From Parascedosporium putredinis (Eukaryota; Ascomycota; Sordariomycetes; Microascales; Microascaceae), in contig CASHTG010000001.1 in the NCBI GenBank assembly GCA_949357655.1, positions 3,534,001-3,598,000 on the forward strand: a stretch of 64,000 bases of DNA, written 5' to 3'. Every line of letters begins with the position of its first letter. The first letter of the stretch is position 1. Shown here in pieces: positions 35,160 through 47,306 of the stretch. Made by a program: the position numbers and the translations under genes. The notes under the pieces were generated by a model, which saw nothing but the letters and a program-made list of their open reading frames with translations, did no database searches and was not told the origin of the DNA.

Positions 35160-37079
35160 ACTCTAGGCAGGCCGAATACACCGTCATTGGTTAGAAAACA
35201 AAAGAGAAGAAGGTTGTTGCAGGGGTGAGACGAGGGGGACACCAGCCGGACAGCTTTGAAATGAGCGGGTCGATTTGAGGCAGGCTACTGGGGATGTGGA
35301 TAAACCCCATCACGTTGCTTGGCTTTGGCATTTTCTCTATACAAGACTTTTTGGAGTTTTCTTGTTCTTTTTTCAATTTTTTTCCTCCTCCCCCTAAAAG
35401 ATACCTCCTAGTGTCTTCTTCCTCCCCTATCAATATCTGCTGTAGATTGGAATTCCGAGTTCCCGCTCAGCAAGTATCGAAGATCAAAGCATGGGCAGCG
35501 TGAGCTTGTGGTCGGGCGCTGGATAAGCATGTCCGTCCGTATCTACCATCATGTAAATATCAAGTCCGATGAGATAAACGAAATGCAATATTACGATCTA
35601 GACGAAACTTGTGACATCTGACAGGCAGCCAAATTTCGCTTGCAATAGACGTTCGCGAGCGCTTCGAGAACCATCTTCCCAAGGTGGGCCGAAGTAGTGA
35701 GAACAGCTGATAGGCGGGGTATTGCGCCTTCGGAGACGGAGAGGTGATTCACAGAGTATTTTTAGAGCCGTGGGCGCTTGGCCAACCCTAGCTGGACCTC
35801 TTGGACGGCGTCTCGTTGGGGGCTGAATTGTCTACGACAGTGCGGACAGCCTAGACAACGAGCCGTGGGCAGGACAAGACGTCAGGTGATGGGCCAAGTA
35901 TGAAGGCTTCACGACCCAAGGATCTAAGTCGCAGGCATAAGCCACTGGCGGGCATTCTGTCGTTCGTGGAGACCAGCTTCCACCTCCCAAGGGAACGCTG
36001 CGGGCTCAGCTGTGCTGTCCAGTCCAATGCAGCAAGGAAGCAGGCACGTGTGGGGTGAAGACAGAGGTGTGACAAATGCAAGCGGAGGGTGCTGCAACCA
36101 TGAGTGGACTGCGCGAAGAGATAGGATAGACAAGAACTCTTCGGTTGTAACGGGACACGCCAGCTGGATCATCAATATCTATCAAATCGCTCTTGTTCAA
36201 CTCCAATCACCCGGCCGGATAGTGTTGTCCCCCTCAGCAATAGATGAGGGGAGACGGAGCCAGCAGGTCACACCAGGAGAGTAACGCGATACGAATTCGG
36301 GCCCATTCAGCAGAAACCCGTATCTTCCCCTTGTTTCGGGCAGCTTTTATTCCCATCCTGAGAAACCAATCGCACGAGCCCACGCGCGGGTTGTTTGACC
36401 ATTTCCACTTCCCCTCCTCTGTCTCTAGATGATGTCGTGATGTGCGCAACGATTGAATCGAGTTGAACGCTGGAAAAACAGCTCATATTAGTCATCGGAC
36501 CAGACAGAGCAGGAAAAAAGATGTGATTATGACTCTGCACTGTGTAGCCAGCAGGACTAGAACACTGTGCCAAGTACCTTTGTGCATATGGTTGGTGGCG
36601 GGCGCTTCCCGCCCTCTCCTCTCTCTCCTTTGCTCCGCTCCGCCATGGCAACAGCAGGCTAACCCCCATGTGTTCGCTCTCTCAGCAAACTTGGGCAGAA
36701 ATAAGGCTCCCCCGTCGGCGGCTAGTCCATTCACCGACCCTTAAACAAGCCCACTTGCGAATCAACAAAACGAAAGCCCCCAACTAAACCACCAATCCTA
36801 AACTCAACCAGCCGCCGCTTTTCCCTTCTCCCCTCCCCTGGACGAGACAAAACCTTGTTGCTATAACTTTACCTGTTAGAACGTCATCTCTCCTTTCCGA
36901 TCCTCGATTTTCCCCGCCTTTGAGTGCGATATCCGTTCGAGCCATAGACGGTCCGGAACCACCTGAGCTTCCCCTCCCCGCCACCAATCCCCCGTGATCG
37001 ACCTGAAGCCGGCGAAGATCTGAGTTAAAAAAACAACCAACACCAAACCTTACCCAGATGCAGGGTAGAACCCCGCACT
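35160..37079. other. Intergenic, no gene seen
   Basis: About 1.9 kb between two plus-strand genes. The first 350 bases are likely 3' UTR and terminator (T-rich at 35340-35400). The last 300 bases before 37080 are C-rich and promoter-like. No supported gene. Confidence 0.4.
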
Positions 37080-39717
37080 ATGCCATCTAAAGAACGTGAA
37101 GTTCTCGACGAAGAGGGCCGGTCCCGCGAGAAGCGTCATCGAAGCAAGTCGGAGAAGAGTAGGTCGGAACGAGATGGGAGCAAAACGCACAGATCCAAGA
37201 GGTCATCCCGGAGCAAGCCTGCGGACAGCGATATCCAGTCTACATCGACTAGTCACCGTCGACGTCGGCGGTCGAGAGAGGATGGGTCCACGAGAGAAAG
37301 GAGGGCGTCTCTGACGGAGTCACAGCTCGAGGAGGACAGGTCCGTTTTTAGTGTCGCCGACCGAATTTCGATGCCGTATCCCTCCTTCAGTAAGGCGCAC
37401 AGCAAGGAGTCGGTCGTCAGCCGGGACAATGGCCCTACCTCGAAGAAACAGGGTGACCCTTTTACGCCAGAGCATACCGACGTTGGCTCGAACCTCAGGC
37501 GATCGCAATCCGTCAACGACCAGCCCTCCGAGGTTCGATCGACAGGCTCGAAGAGGGACGGCCGACCACCGACGCCCCCGACACCGAACTTACGTCTCAA
37601 GAGAAGTCGAGATCCAAGACTCCCGAGTCGGCCATCAAGTCGAGCGTAGAGAGGCGCCCTAGCTCGAGGGTTTGCTCCACCACCTCTGGGGATGCATCGA
37701 GGGTCGGACCTACGTCTCGGGTCAGCACCGCCAAGTCGTCGTGTCTTTCTAGCCAAGCGACCTATGTCAAAGCACCCAAGGCAACGTCATCCCGCGAGCA
37801 TCTCCATCCACATGACAGTGTGAGGCGGTCATCATCACGAGGCTCTGGTTCCGATCGAGGTGCAAAGCATCACCCAGAGCAAGCGGATGCAGACTCTCCC
37901 CCAGCTATTCCGATTCGTCCCCAAAAACGCCCACCCAAAACCAAACATTCCCTATGCCCCCACCACCTCCCATGTTTCCTCCCAAGGCCGGTGCTGCCTA
38001 CGGCTATGAGCCACCAATGGTCATCCCCTCAGCCACGCCAGTGTACATCGTCAACCCCTCCGCTACCCCAGGGTTTGATGGCGGCACTCCTGGGCCGCCA
38101 CCGCCGCCTCCGCCGCCACCACCCCCTTGACTTTAGCGATGCGCCACGTGTTGACTACCTACTGCAAAATGGAGGGCTTCCTTCCCGGGTGTCGAAGAAT
38201 TTCCTCTCCGTCCTCCCACGCGTGAACGGGACCCGACCAACTAGCCCCCACTCACCGGCGCAGAGACCCTTTTCGCACCTTTCTTTAACCTCCTCGATAA
38301 GTATGGCACCGTAATCAATAAGCATGGCTCGATTGCCGTGGCAACGGGCCATCGGTCTGTTGCAAGGAGGTTACTTGACCGGCTTGAACACGTCTTCTCC
38401 CGAGACCTTCCGGAGCAGGGCTGTGCGTGCATCATCTGTGAACGGGCCGAGGGCGAACAACACGGTCTGAACTGGGGCGAGGTCCTTGAATGGGTCAGCG
38501 GCCGCATCGACCTCCCTCAGTGGCCACCATTCGATCTCGCTGAGCTCAGCGCCAAGGCTGCGGAGAGCAAGATGAACCTTCCAAGACGGCCAAATTCACC
38601 CATTAAGCTTGACCCCGATATCGCCGAGGAATGGAGGGATCACTATTTGAGACAGTCGAAAAAGGTCAGGCAAGCGGTAGACAAGTGGCTCCACAACTGC
38701 GGAGACGTGGCGGCCCCACCGCCGCAGGAAGTCGACGATGAGACGCTCACGTTTGCCATTCTCACGAACCTTGATGCCGAGGATCGGCCCTACTTTAACG
38801 CCTTGTTCTCAGGCTCTAAGGAGCTGCAACCGGCTCTCCGAGCGCCAACGCCTATCCGAAAGCCTCGTACCGACTTCTTGGTCAAGACAGGCTTGTCGCT
38901 ACAACGCCTCTATCGACTTGCACAAGCGCCGAGGGACGCGGAGTCGGTGGTTTATCTCATCAAGAATCGTGGCACCCACGACCTTTTGCACACGATTTCC
39001 GATATCAACAATTCCGAGTGGGAGATTCTAACATCAGGGCGCTTTGACGGTTTCCTCTGGTCAGGAGCCGACGGAGACGACATTGCGACACCCACGGCCA
39101 CCGAGTCCCGTGGCCCCACGCCGGCGAATGGTTACTTTTCGGGATCGAGGCTGAGCTTCAACGGGCGGGCCACTCCTGCGGGCATGGGGTCCCGGATGGC
39201 AACACCTCTCCGGCCGTATTCACGAACAAGCGCGGCGACACCCAACTCCTTTATCAGCATAGCATCTTCCAGTCATCCTAGTCGGCAGGCGGTTTCCAAC
39301 GATGAAGAAGCCGAGATCGCGGCCCTTGCGGAACTAGAGCGCGAAATCTTTTCGGGTATGGAGGCGCTAGAGGACGCGTTTGAGGTTCTTCACCGCCGAG
39401 CCGAGGAGGTCCAAACGGCCCTGCGGCAGCGCAACGCTGGGTTGATGCAGAGCCTGCGGTCTCGGAGGCAGATCAACGTTTACGGGGGCCCGGAGTCTGG
39501 GAACTCGCTCGGATCCGCCGAGTATGGGTTTTATGCACCAACGCCAAGTGAGGATGGTGTCCCTGTAAGCGACGATGACTGGGGTGCGGATGATTTCGAA
39601 CTGAAGCCCGAAGATTCGGCGAGTAACATAAGCAGTTCTCGGCATCGAAGACCCAAGAGGCGACAGGAGAGACGGACACCTGCGCCCATCGAGGAGGGCG
39701 AGGAGGAAGATTACTAA
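37080..39717 (+). CDS. Conserved fungal protein of unknown function, about 880 aa
   Basis: The N-terminal third is basic and Ser/Arg-rich (MPSKEREVLDEEGRSREK...). A proline-rich part follows (PMPPPPPMFPPKAGAAYGYE and a run of eleven prolines). The conserved core begins DFSDAPRVDYLLQNGG and FFNLLDKYGTVINKHGSIA, continues VATGHRSVARRLLDRLEHVF with CACIICE, and includes SGRIDLPQWPPFDL and EWRDHYLRQSKKVRQAV. A coiled-coil-like Glu/Ala-rich segment (EEAEIAALAELEREIF) and an acidic tail end the protein. Related fungal proteins have been labelled 5-methylcytosine G/T mismatch DNA glycosylase, but I see no glycosylase motif and do not adopt that name. Frame breaks near 37610, 37940, 38125 (two bases in a C run) and 38240-38280 are needed. 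With them the total closes at 881 codons. No intron is required. Confidence 0.65.
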
Positions 39718-41838
39718 CGATTATCTATTTCGATTTCTACCAACGGGAAGGCTTTTTCCTTTCCCTCACGACCTGCAAAGTCATGTTTGGTTGCTTCTGT
39801 GTGTTTCGCGCGTTATATCCAAGTGGGGGAGAAGAAGGCCTTTTGTTTGAGTCCCTCCCCGTGTATCAAATCCTCTTCCAGCGGAAGAAAACAAGGAGAA
39901 CAGAACTCGAGAGGGAGACGAGCCCGTTGCGAAGCTATTCATCCTGCTTTTATCATAATTCCACAAGGGCACCAACCCTGAAGAATAATACCTCGTCTTT
40001 TTTTTTTTTTTGCACTGGTTTCTCGTGCCTTTTCTTTATCTTTGTGGGCCTTTTTTTCACGGTTACTTGCCCCGTGGAATATCTTGAGAATCTAGAAACT
40101 GCAACACAGACTTTCTCCCATGAGCAATGTCTCTTACCAGGCCAGCCCCGTACCCGTATAACACCAGTGATGCAATGCAGCCACGATCGTTTCGACGACT
40201 TGTTCGAGATGAATCTTGGTTAAACGAGGCGACCATGCCTAATTGCGCCCGCAAGAAATGTTGTAAACGTAGCTCGAGGACGGAGTCCTGGGTTCTAGCA
40301 AAGGTCAGTTGTCAAAGTTTATAAAAGCTGCACGCACTTCTTAGATATGAAGACGGGTCGTATCTCGACGATTCTTGCCCTCGGCGAAGTCACCCTAAAA
40401 TATCTAACCAGACGCGGATGCGCGGCGCGTGGCTGGACGGCATTCCCACCATCTGCCGAAGTGGCCCCGTACCCCAACGTGCCAGAGCCTCAGATGACTA
40501 CCGGATGCATGGTGCCGTTTCCCTCCTAGCTTCGGAGCCACGAGTGCGCAAGTCACGCCCAAAACAAAACGCATCGGTTTAGGAGGGTGGCAAGTGTCTC
40601 GTTCCTTCTAACCACTTGCGGCTTCCTGATGTATCCTGCTACCAGAGGTGGATGTCTTTTGTTCTTTTGTTATTTGTGTGCTTAAAAAATAAAAAAATAA
40701 AAATAAAAACTCCCAGATAGAAGGGACCTAATAAAAGGGGTTCTACGAGAGGACCCCGAATTCGCGGGCACGTTCCCACTCGTGGAGGAGACTTGCCGGG
40801 GTCGTCTCCATTCCTTTTTCGTCCGTCACACCTTTTGCTACCCCGCCATAACCCACTTCACCCCACATTGGGCCATCAGTCATGGCTTTCTCAGTTGCTG
40901 GCTCGCGACTTCCCCAGATCATCATGCCCCGCATCATGAACGGTCTCTGCTGGCTCGACCGAATTTCCGCTCCGCGGCTTTGCCGGAATTCAACTGGGAG
41001 GTGAAAGAAGAGAAAAGAAAAACCCCCGTTTTTATCAGGGAGACGATGGAAAACTGGAAGGGAGAGAAGCGGTGTTTTGAGGGCTCAAGAAAACCTTGTG
41101 TCTCGGTCCCAGCGAAATCAATGGTAGGTAAATCGCTTGGCGAGGTCCAAAAGCTGAATTTGGAGGAAACCTACTAGTATTATGCTTCTTCTTGGTCTCT
41201 CTACGTCTCCCCGCATCATCATCCTGGCTCCTATCGGCAATTCCGTCCCCGACAACAGCCCACCTACCCGCCCACCTCGCGCCGCCCGCCTTACTCCGAG
41301 TTTCCGTGGCAAAGGGGAAGAAAAAGGGACGGTGCATGAGGGGAAAACCAGAGCAGCTCCGTCACTAATCCCCGAGCGCGCATTGGTCAGGGGGTCGGGG
41401 AGCCAGGGAGGCACGAATCGGGCCAGCTTCTCGAGCTACCCATTGCTTTGTTGCTTTGCTAACCTTATTACAAGAGAATTACGGAGCAAGTTCCAAGTGC
41501 CTTGGTCGGTATCCGAGTCTTTCGCGTTCCAAGTGGGCTTAGATCTTTTTTTTCCCTTTAATCTTTTACTCTTAAAGAAGAGGAAGAACCTCGTCTGTCC
41601 TCGTGTCTCATCGTCGTCACCCTTCTTTTGTCTCTTCTTCATATCCTCCCGTAGACGGTGTTATAGAAGTAGAAAACTTTGGAATTCTTTCTCCTTTCCC
41701 TCATCGCCTCCGTCATCTGCTATAGACCTCGCTCTTTTCGGTGTTTCTCTTCTCAACGCCCAAGTTTGGTTTCGCACCGCCGGGCAAGCCAGCTTCCTGA
41801 CCCTCCTCCTCGCTCAAACTCCACACATCTTCGCCATC
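39718..41838. other. Intergenic, promoter side of the dioxygenase gene
   Basis: About 2.1 kb. It holds T-runs near 39997-40010, an A/T repeat (AAAAATAAAAAAATAAAAATAAA region, 40685-40710) and a C/T-rich leader from about 41600. No supported coding region. Confidence 0.4.
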
Positions 41839-43082
41839 ATGGCCGCGCAGACCAACGGCAACGGGAAGCCGCCGCCCCTCCCCTCTTCTGGACCTGACAA
41901 TCGACAACATCACGCCAAACACAAACCGAATCAACTCGCAATCCAACAATGCGCGCCTCATATATCTCATGACCCGCCTCGTGACCCATCTCCACGACTT
42001 TGCGCGCGAGACCCGCCTTAGCACAGACGAGTGGATGCAGGCTCAACTTCCTCGTCCAGTGCGGCCAAATCAGCAGCGACGTCAGACATGCAAGTTGCAA
42101 CCTCGTCCATCAGCGCACCTCTTATCGCGCGGCGTCCCCGCATTGGCTAGAAAGCGGCGAGGGGGTGGGACCAAAAACGAAAGAAGGCACCGCATACACT
42201 AACACCCTGTTCCGTAGGAATTTATTCTCCTCTCCGATGTCCTTGGCCTCTCCCTGCTCGTAGACAGCATTAACCACCCCAAGCCCCCGATTCCACCGAG
42301 GGGTCCGTTCTCGGGCCCTTCCACACCCACGATGCCCCCACGCTGGGCAACGGCTCCAAGATGGCCTACGACCCCCAGGGAGAGCCTCTCTTCTGCCTGT
42401 GCACGGTCAAGGACCGCCATGGCAACCCTATCCCTGGCGTCAAGATCGACATCTGGGAGACGGACAGCAGCGGCCACTACGATGTTCAGCACGAGGGCAG
42501 GGACGAGCCCAGCGAGCGCTGCGTCATGGTCTCCGACGAAAAGGGCATGTTCTGGTTTGAATGCATCAAGCCCGTCAGCTACCCCATTCCTCATGACGGC
42601 CCCGTCGGAAAGCTCCTCGCGCAACTGGGCCGCCACTGCTGGAGGCCGGCGCATCTTCACTTCATGTTTGAGAAGGAGGGTTGGGACCATCTAATCACGT
42701 AAGTTGGGCGCGCCTATCCTGTACTTTTTGCCTTTGCACGCATGCGTTTGTTGTTCAGGCTACAACGGGACCTATTTCAATTGCTAACCATGTCTCGTTT
42801 CATTTACGCAGTGCCCTCTACGTCAGGGGTGACCCATACGAAACGACCGACGCCGTCTTCGGTGTCAAGAAGAGTCTCATCATCGACCTAGATACCGTCG
42901 ACAAGGACATTGCCCAGCAGTACGGAGTCAAGGAAGGCATCCTCTACCTGAAGCAAGACTTTGTCCTCGTCACAGAGAAGGAGACCCAAGAGCTCCGAGA
43001 CCAGAATGCGCGCGAGGCTATCGAGAAGCTTGGCCTCAAGGTTAAGCTCGTCGACCATCTACCCGTACCCGATTTAGATTAG
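41839..43082 (+). CDS. Intradiol ring-cleavage dioxygenase (catechol / hydroxyquinol 1,2-dioxygenase type), about 335 aa
   Basis: The enzyme family opens aromatic diols between the two hydroxyls using Fe(III). Exons are 41839-42089, 42218-42698 and 42812-43082. An N-terminal dioxygenase domain (TNRINSQSNNARLIYLMTRL, EFILLSDVLGLSLLVDSINH) precedes the catalytic domain. Candidate iron ligands are the Tyr in SSGHYDVQ, the Tyr in PVSYPIPHDGP, and the two His in WRPAHLHF, the usual Tyr2His2 set. SVLGPFH marks the start of the catalytic fold. The first intron appears to begin with GC (GCAAGT) instead of GT. Frame breaks occur near 41884 (two bases), 42041 (two bases) and in the C run 42284-42288 (one base). 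With them the model closes at 336 codons. There is no signal peptide, so it is probably cytosolic. Catechol or hydroxyquinol as substrate cannot be separated here. Confidence 0.88.
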
Positions 43083-43412
43083 ACTTAGAAGGGCAGCCTT
43101 GATGATACCGGGGTATGGCGGAACGAAGCAGGTGCCGTGAGCGGATGATGGTTGTTTAAAAGCCCTAGAGTGGCTCCAATGTGTCTCTATATGGAATATA
43201 CAAACGCAGCGCCCCAAGGGGGATAGTAAAGAGAAGAGAGGGAATCTTTTGAACCGGAACGGGATAGGGGTATCATGTTATGAGTAATGGAATTTCTTTT
43301 CTTTTTTTGGGTCCAAACCTTGGTCTCTTGTCCCATTTCTTTCTTCTTTCCCTTTTATAAACTCTCTGGTCTCATCCTCCTTTTCCACTGATCAACGGAT
43401 GACTAGTACTTT
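43083..43412. other. Short intergenic gap between convergent genes
   Basis: This is the 3' flank shared by the dioxygenase (+) and Trm44 (-) genes. It is T-rich near 43290-43340. Nothing else seen. Confidence 0.4.
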
Positions 43413-44912
43413 TCAATGACCTCTGGGGCCCGTCTTCAGCAACTTGGATACGTTCTCATAGTATCCTGCTGTACCGCCGTACTTGGAGATGATGGGCTCG
43501 AGGTCCGTCTCGCCGGTGCGTTTCCTTCCCAGGATTGCCGTGTTTCGTGTGCTTGGGATGCGGAGCACCACGGATTCTACTTCATACAAGCATTCCTCCG
43601 CCAGCTTGGATGCCCACGCCACGAGGCTTGCATATGCCGACGTGCCGTTTGCGGCACCCTTTGGAGGCGGCGCGCGAAACTTGGCACCGCTGAGATTGTG
43701 ACTACAGCAGGGTATCATGATGAAAGGGCAGTCGGAATGGGCCGCCAGGATGGGTGTCCACGGGGTCAGCTCATCGGCATGATTGGAAACGATAAAAGTG
43801 CCTCGGGGAAAGACGCCGTCGTGCAGAGCTCCGGGGTCGGTGAATTTGCCATCCTCGGCCCCTTCGTCACCAGCATGGGGCATCGCAAATTTCGGTAGAA
43901 GGACACGAGCCTGTAGCGAATCCTTAGCACCACCTGTCGACGGCGCGCCAGCAGAGTCAGTAGGGAGATTATACTGTGCCCAAGACTTCCTGCTGCGAGC
44001 ATCAAAGCCCCAGCCGGAATAGCCTTCTTTTCGGAGAATATATACGAGCAAGCCATTGCCGCATCCAATATCGACGAAGTCGGGAAACTCCTTTTCCTTA
44101 TACATGTCTTCCCATAGCTCTATAAGGAAGGCAGCAATGCCAATATCCTCAAACACATGTTTAGAAGGATCCGTTTGCTCAGCCCACGTATTGATGAGAT
44201 CCTTGGCATATTTCGTCCGGAGTTGCGTATGCCTATCCTGTAGCCGTTCCCGAGATATGATGCTGTCCGGATTCGGCACGCGCTTCACGTAGCCCGTCAC
44301 GGTTCCTTGCCCGTGCTTGTGTAAGTGCTGGAGGAGCATGAGAGCGGTACGTTGTACCTTGTTGCTGGCGCGCAACTCATCGTTGTCAAAGTGCCAAAGA
44401 TGGACGGAGACTACACCACTTGACGCCGAATCATCCCATTCATGGAGGTGGGCGACGCCCCGAACCTGGGGATGGTAAAAGGGGGCCTCTTCTGGCAACG
44501 AGATGTGAGGAAAATAAACCACCATGGATCGGACTCGGCCATCTGCATGGTCCGCCTTGAAAAACAAGCATGTTTGCTCCAACGGGTCATCGCGATTAGG
44601 ATTCCTCGGGATCAGCCTCCTGATGAGGCCTTTCTCCAGCCGAAAGCCCTCAAAAGTAGATCCAAAGACGAGGTCCTGTCCGCCGGAGGATATCTGGGGT
44701 ATGCGGCCGACCTCTTCCGAGAGAATGTCGGCACGAAACAACCAGGACGAGTTATAGTTGGGGTTTAGCACAAACCGGCTCATCACCGTGAAGAATGCGT
44801 CCGGGTTGAAGGAACACACATGTTCGACGACCGGTGTCCAGATGTTCCCGTTGACATCGTGGATCGCGGGGTTCTCATCCGGCTCATAGTGCCGAGGGGT
44901 AAAGGCTACCAT
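43413..44912 (-). CDS. TRM44: tRNA (uridine-2'-O-)-methyltransferase Trm44, 499 aa
   Basis: An uninterrupted single-exon frame starts MVAFTPRHYEPDENPAIH. Trm44 methylates the 2'-hydroxyl of U44 in serine tRNAs, using S-adenosylmethionine, in the cytoplasm. The SAM-binding motif I is visible at residues about 280-287 (VDIGCGNG), followed by GYSGWGFDARSRKSW. The later NHADELTPW and MIPCCSHNLSGAKF segments are characteristic of the Trm44 family, including the Cys-Cys-Ser-His stretch. An N-terminal region of about 230 residues precedes the methyltransferase fold. No frameshift or intron is present, in contrast to many neighbouring genes. It is convergent with the dioxygenase gene. Confidence 0.93.
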   Translation of the reverse strand: MVAFTPRHYEPDENPAIHDVNGNIWTPVVEHVCSFNPDAFFTVMSRFVLNPNYNSSWLFRADILSEEVGRIPQISSGGQDLVFGSTFEGFRLEKGLIRRLIPRNPNRDDPLEQTCLFFKADHADGRVRSMVVYFPHISLPEEAPFYHPQVRGVAHLHEWDDSASSGVVSVHLWHFDNDELRASNKVQRTALMLLQHLHKHGQGTVTGYVKRVPNPDSIISRERLQDRHTQLRTKYAKDLINTWAEQTDPSKHVFEDIGIAAFLIELWEDMYKEKEFPDFVDIGCGNGLLVYILRKEGYSGWGFDARSRKSWAQYNLPTDSAGAPSTGGAKDSLQARVLLPKFAMPHAGDEGAEDGKFTDPGALHDGVFPRGTFIVSNHADELTPWTPILAAHSDCPFIMIPCCSHNLSGAKFRAPPPKGAANGTSAYASLVAWASKLAEECLYEVESVVLRIPSTRNTAILGRKRTGETDLEPIISKYGGTAGYYENVSKLLKTGPRGH

Positions 44913-47306
44913 CGCATCCCTCTACGTTCCTCAGACTAGGACCGCTAACAAGGGCGGGAAAAAAATAAAAAAGTTACAACTACACTGCAAGCTGCGTATA
45001 CAAACAGTCGTAGTAGTCGAGAAAACGGGAAACCAGGGCGATATAGCGCCGTCGCAGAGAAGAAAAGCCGAATGAAATTTTGGCAGTTATGGCTGACGTC
45101 AGAGCGGGGAAATGTGGGAGAAGACCCCCATTTTTCTCCTTGCCTCAATTCTTCCTTTTTTTTTTTTTTCTCTCTTTTAAAATTTATTTCTTCATCTGAT
45201 CCGTTACATTTTGATAGTAAAACACAAAATAGGAAGACGAGCCTCTTGATCTTTCCATAAACAAACAGAAATAATGGAATAAATTCATTCAAGACAATAG
45301 ATCTGGATGGACTCTTCAATGGTTGGTTTCTGGCGGGCTGCCGGAGGTAAACCGTTCGGCCCAGGCCCGGAGGAGGGACAACGGATGACCCTCGCAGATT
45401 CATTGTGCTTTCTTTCCATTCCCCAGGCTCAACTTGACCCGGCACTTCCTGGGGCGAAATTGGCCAGCTTTCCTCGTCAACTCTCACAACTAGGCTTCTA
45501 TCAGTTTTGGTATGTTTCGGCCGGGCCGTCGATGAGGCGTTTAAAAGTAGGGCAACTGTGTTTCCCATTGACCCATTCCGGGCACTGTACCGAGGAAGAC
45601 GAAGACGCAAACTTCAAATTCAACTCTGAGTCACCCCCAAGGCAGGCATGCCAGGTGCTAGGCTACCAACCCGCCTTGCTTCCGTTGGTGTGGTTGAGGT
45701 GGTGGTGGGTACCTGTTATCGCCTGTGCCGAGCACTGTGCTCAGAAGACCTCGAGCCTTTTCCCTTTTTCTCCTCCCTCCCCGGCCATTCCCTTCTCGCA
45801 CGCCATGGCCAGGCCACACTGCTAACAGTCTCGCTGCACCAGGCTTTGCGCTCTTTTGCTTTTGGCCGGCTAGCTCGTTTAGAGTTCGGGTCACCAGCCT
45901 TGATTTGGATGGGCAGGGAGGGCCGAGTCACAGAACGAGCCGTACCACCATCAGGCGACGAAAGAGGTGGCACTGACAAGAGAGCTGACCCAACCAGATT
46001 TTTGGCTAGGCGCTGATGGCTTGCCGGTCTGCGTCTTGCTCAGATTGCTGGCCCTCGAGAAGGGGGCGGAGTCGTCGTCGATGATCCTTGTCCTGATACA
46101 GGGCTGCCTCTGATTGCATGTACTTTCTTTCTCTCTCGCTCGCTCACTCTATACATTTTCAGGAGGGCACGCCGCCACGGCGTACGCCCGTGTACTTTTT
46201 ACACCATCCCGCTCCCACACTACGTCTCATGTTGGTTGTCTCGTGTATTATGTGTGCAAACAGAAGTGGCCGTGGGGAGAACTGGAATGCATTAAAGCCC
46301 GTGACAAATGCTCATGCCTTGCTCTCCGAGGCATGATAACGTTATCATCGGCTGGCAAGATACGATCGACAAGGGACAACGCTCAAAGACAGCGTTGCTC
46401 GACGACCGACAAGGGCCGGGGTTGGTTGGTAGTCACTAGAATTTCTTGTGCCACGGCAAGGCCTAGATATCGATCTAATTCGACTCATTGCTGTCGAACT
46501 CCAGGTCCATCATATTCATCATCGAAGTCTTGGGATCTGGCTTGTCGTTACTTTTGCTTGTGAAAGGGCAGCATGGCCTCGTTAGTGTCCAGTGGATTCC
46601 TCTTTTGGAAGGAATGAAATTGCAGAGTGCTCGAATGCCCCGAGCGGTGTCGTTCAGCCCCTCAGCTCCTGCACTGAGCTTGTGAGCCTCCCCGAGGACA
46701 TTCCCCTGGGCAATCCACTGATTTGAAGGGAATTGATGAATCCATTGGGTTGATAGACCCTTGTCGCTCGCTGCCCGTCCCTCCCAACACCAACAATAAT
46801 CCCCAACCCCAAGACCGGCGAAAGCTAAACGGAGGTGCACAACTATATGTATCGCTAGTTGGCTAGTTGGCTAGGTACGAGATTGGAGATTGAGCTGACG
46901 GGGGAACTGGACTGGACTGGACTGGACTCACCGTGGCGAAAAACCCCGTGACACAGTGCAGTTCGATTAGCTCGCACAAGGCGTATTCTTTTAACTCCAG
47001 GCCCCGGAATCTCCTGGTCCAGAAGTTTCTCGCCACTCCCTCCCCCTTCCTTGAAAAACAACCAGCAACCACCTCGGACGCGCCATAAATACCTGCCAGC
47101 CCCAGCTTCTCTCACAATCCACCCTTTTCCCATCCCATCTCTAGGCCTCTTGACCGCACTTTTTTGATCCCTCCGACCAAAAACATCTTCAAAAAACATC
47201 CTTCCACCTCGGAAATCCTCACAGCGAGACACGTCGTCCGTCGCTGACCCCTCCAGAGTTCAACTCAGCAACCCATTTCCCACAGTAACCCCCACAACAC
47301 GAGTTT
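44913..47306. other. Divergent intergenic region between Trm44 and eIF1
   Basis: About 2.4 kb. It contains a T-run near 45158-45170, a (CTGGA)n repeat near 46907-46928 with a GTTGGCTA repeat just before it, and a C-rich leader upstream of eIF1 from about 47030. Open frames in it (such as 44945-45610 on the minus strand) have no recognisable domain. Confidence 0.4.
46907..46928. repeat. CTGGA pentanucleotide repeat
   Basis: About four copies of ACTGG/CTGGA in tandem, in the upstream region of eIF1, preceded by the tandem AGTTGGCT near 46857-46874. Confidence 0.75.

Noticed and set aside
37080..39717. Naming the 880-aa protein a 5-methylcytosine G/T mismatch DNA glycosylase
   Set aside because: That label circulates among fungal annotations, but no glycosylase motif can be seen in this sequence.
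44945..45610. Minus-strand 221-codon open frame upstream of Trm44
   Set aside because: The translation is low-complexity where it crosses the A/T-rich tract near 45160-45220 and shows no family features; it is promoter sequence.
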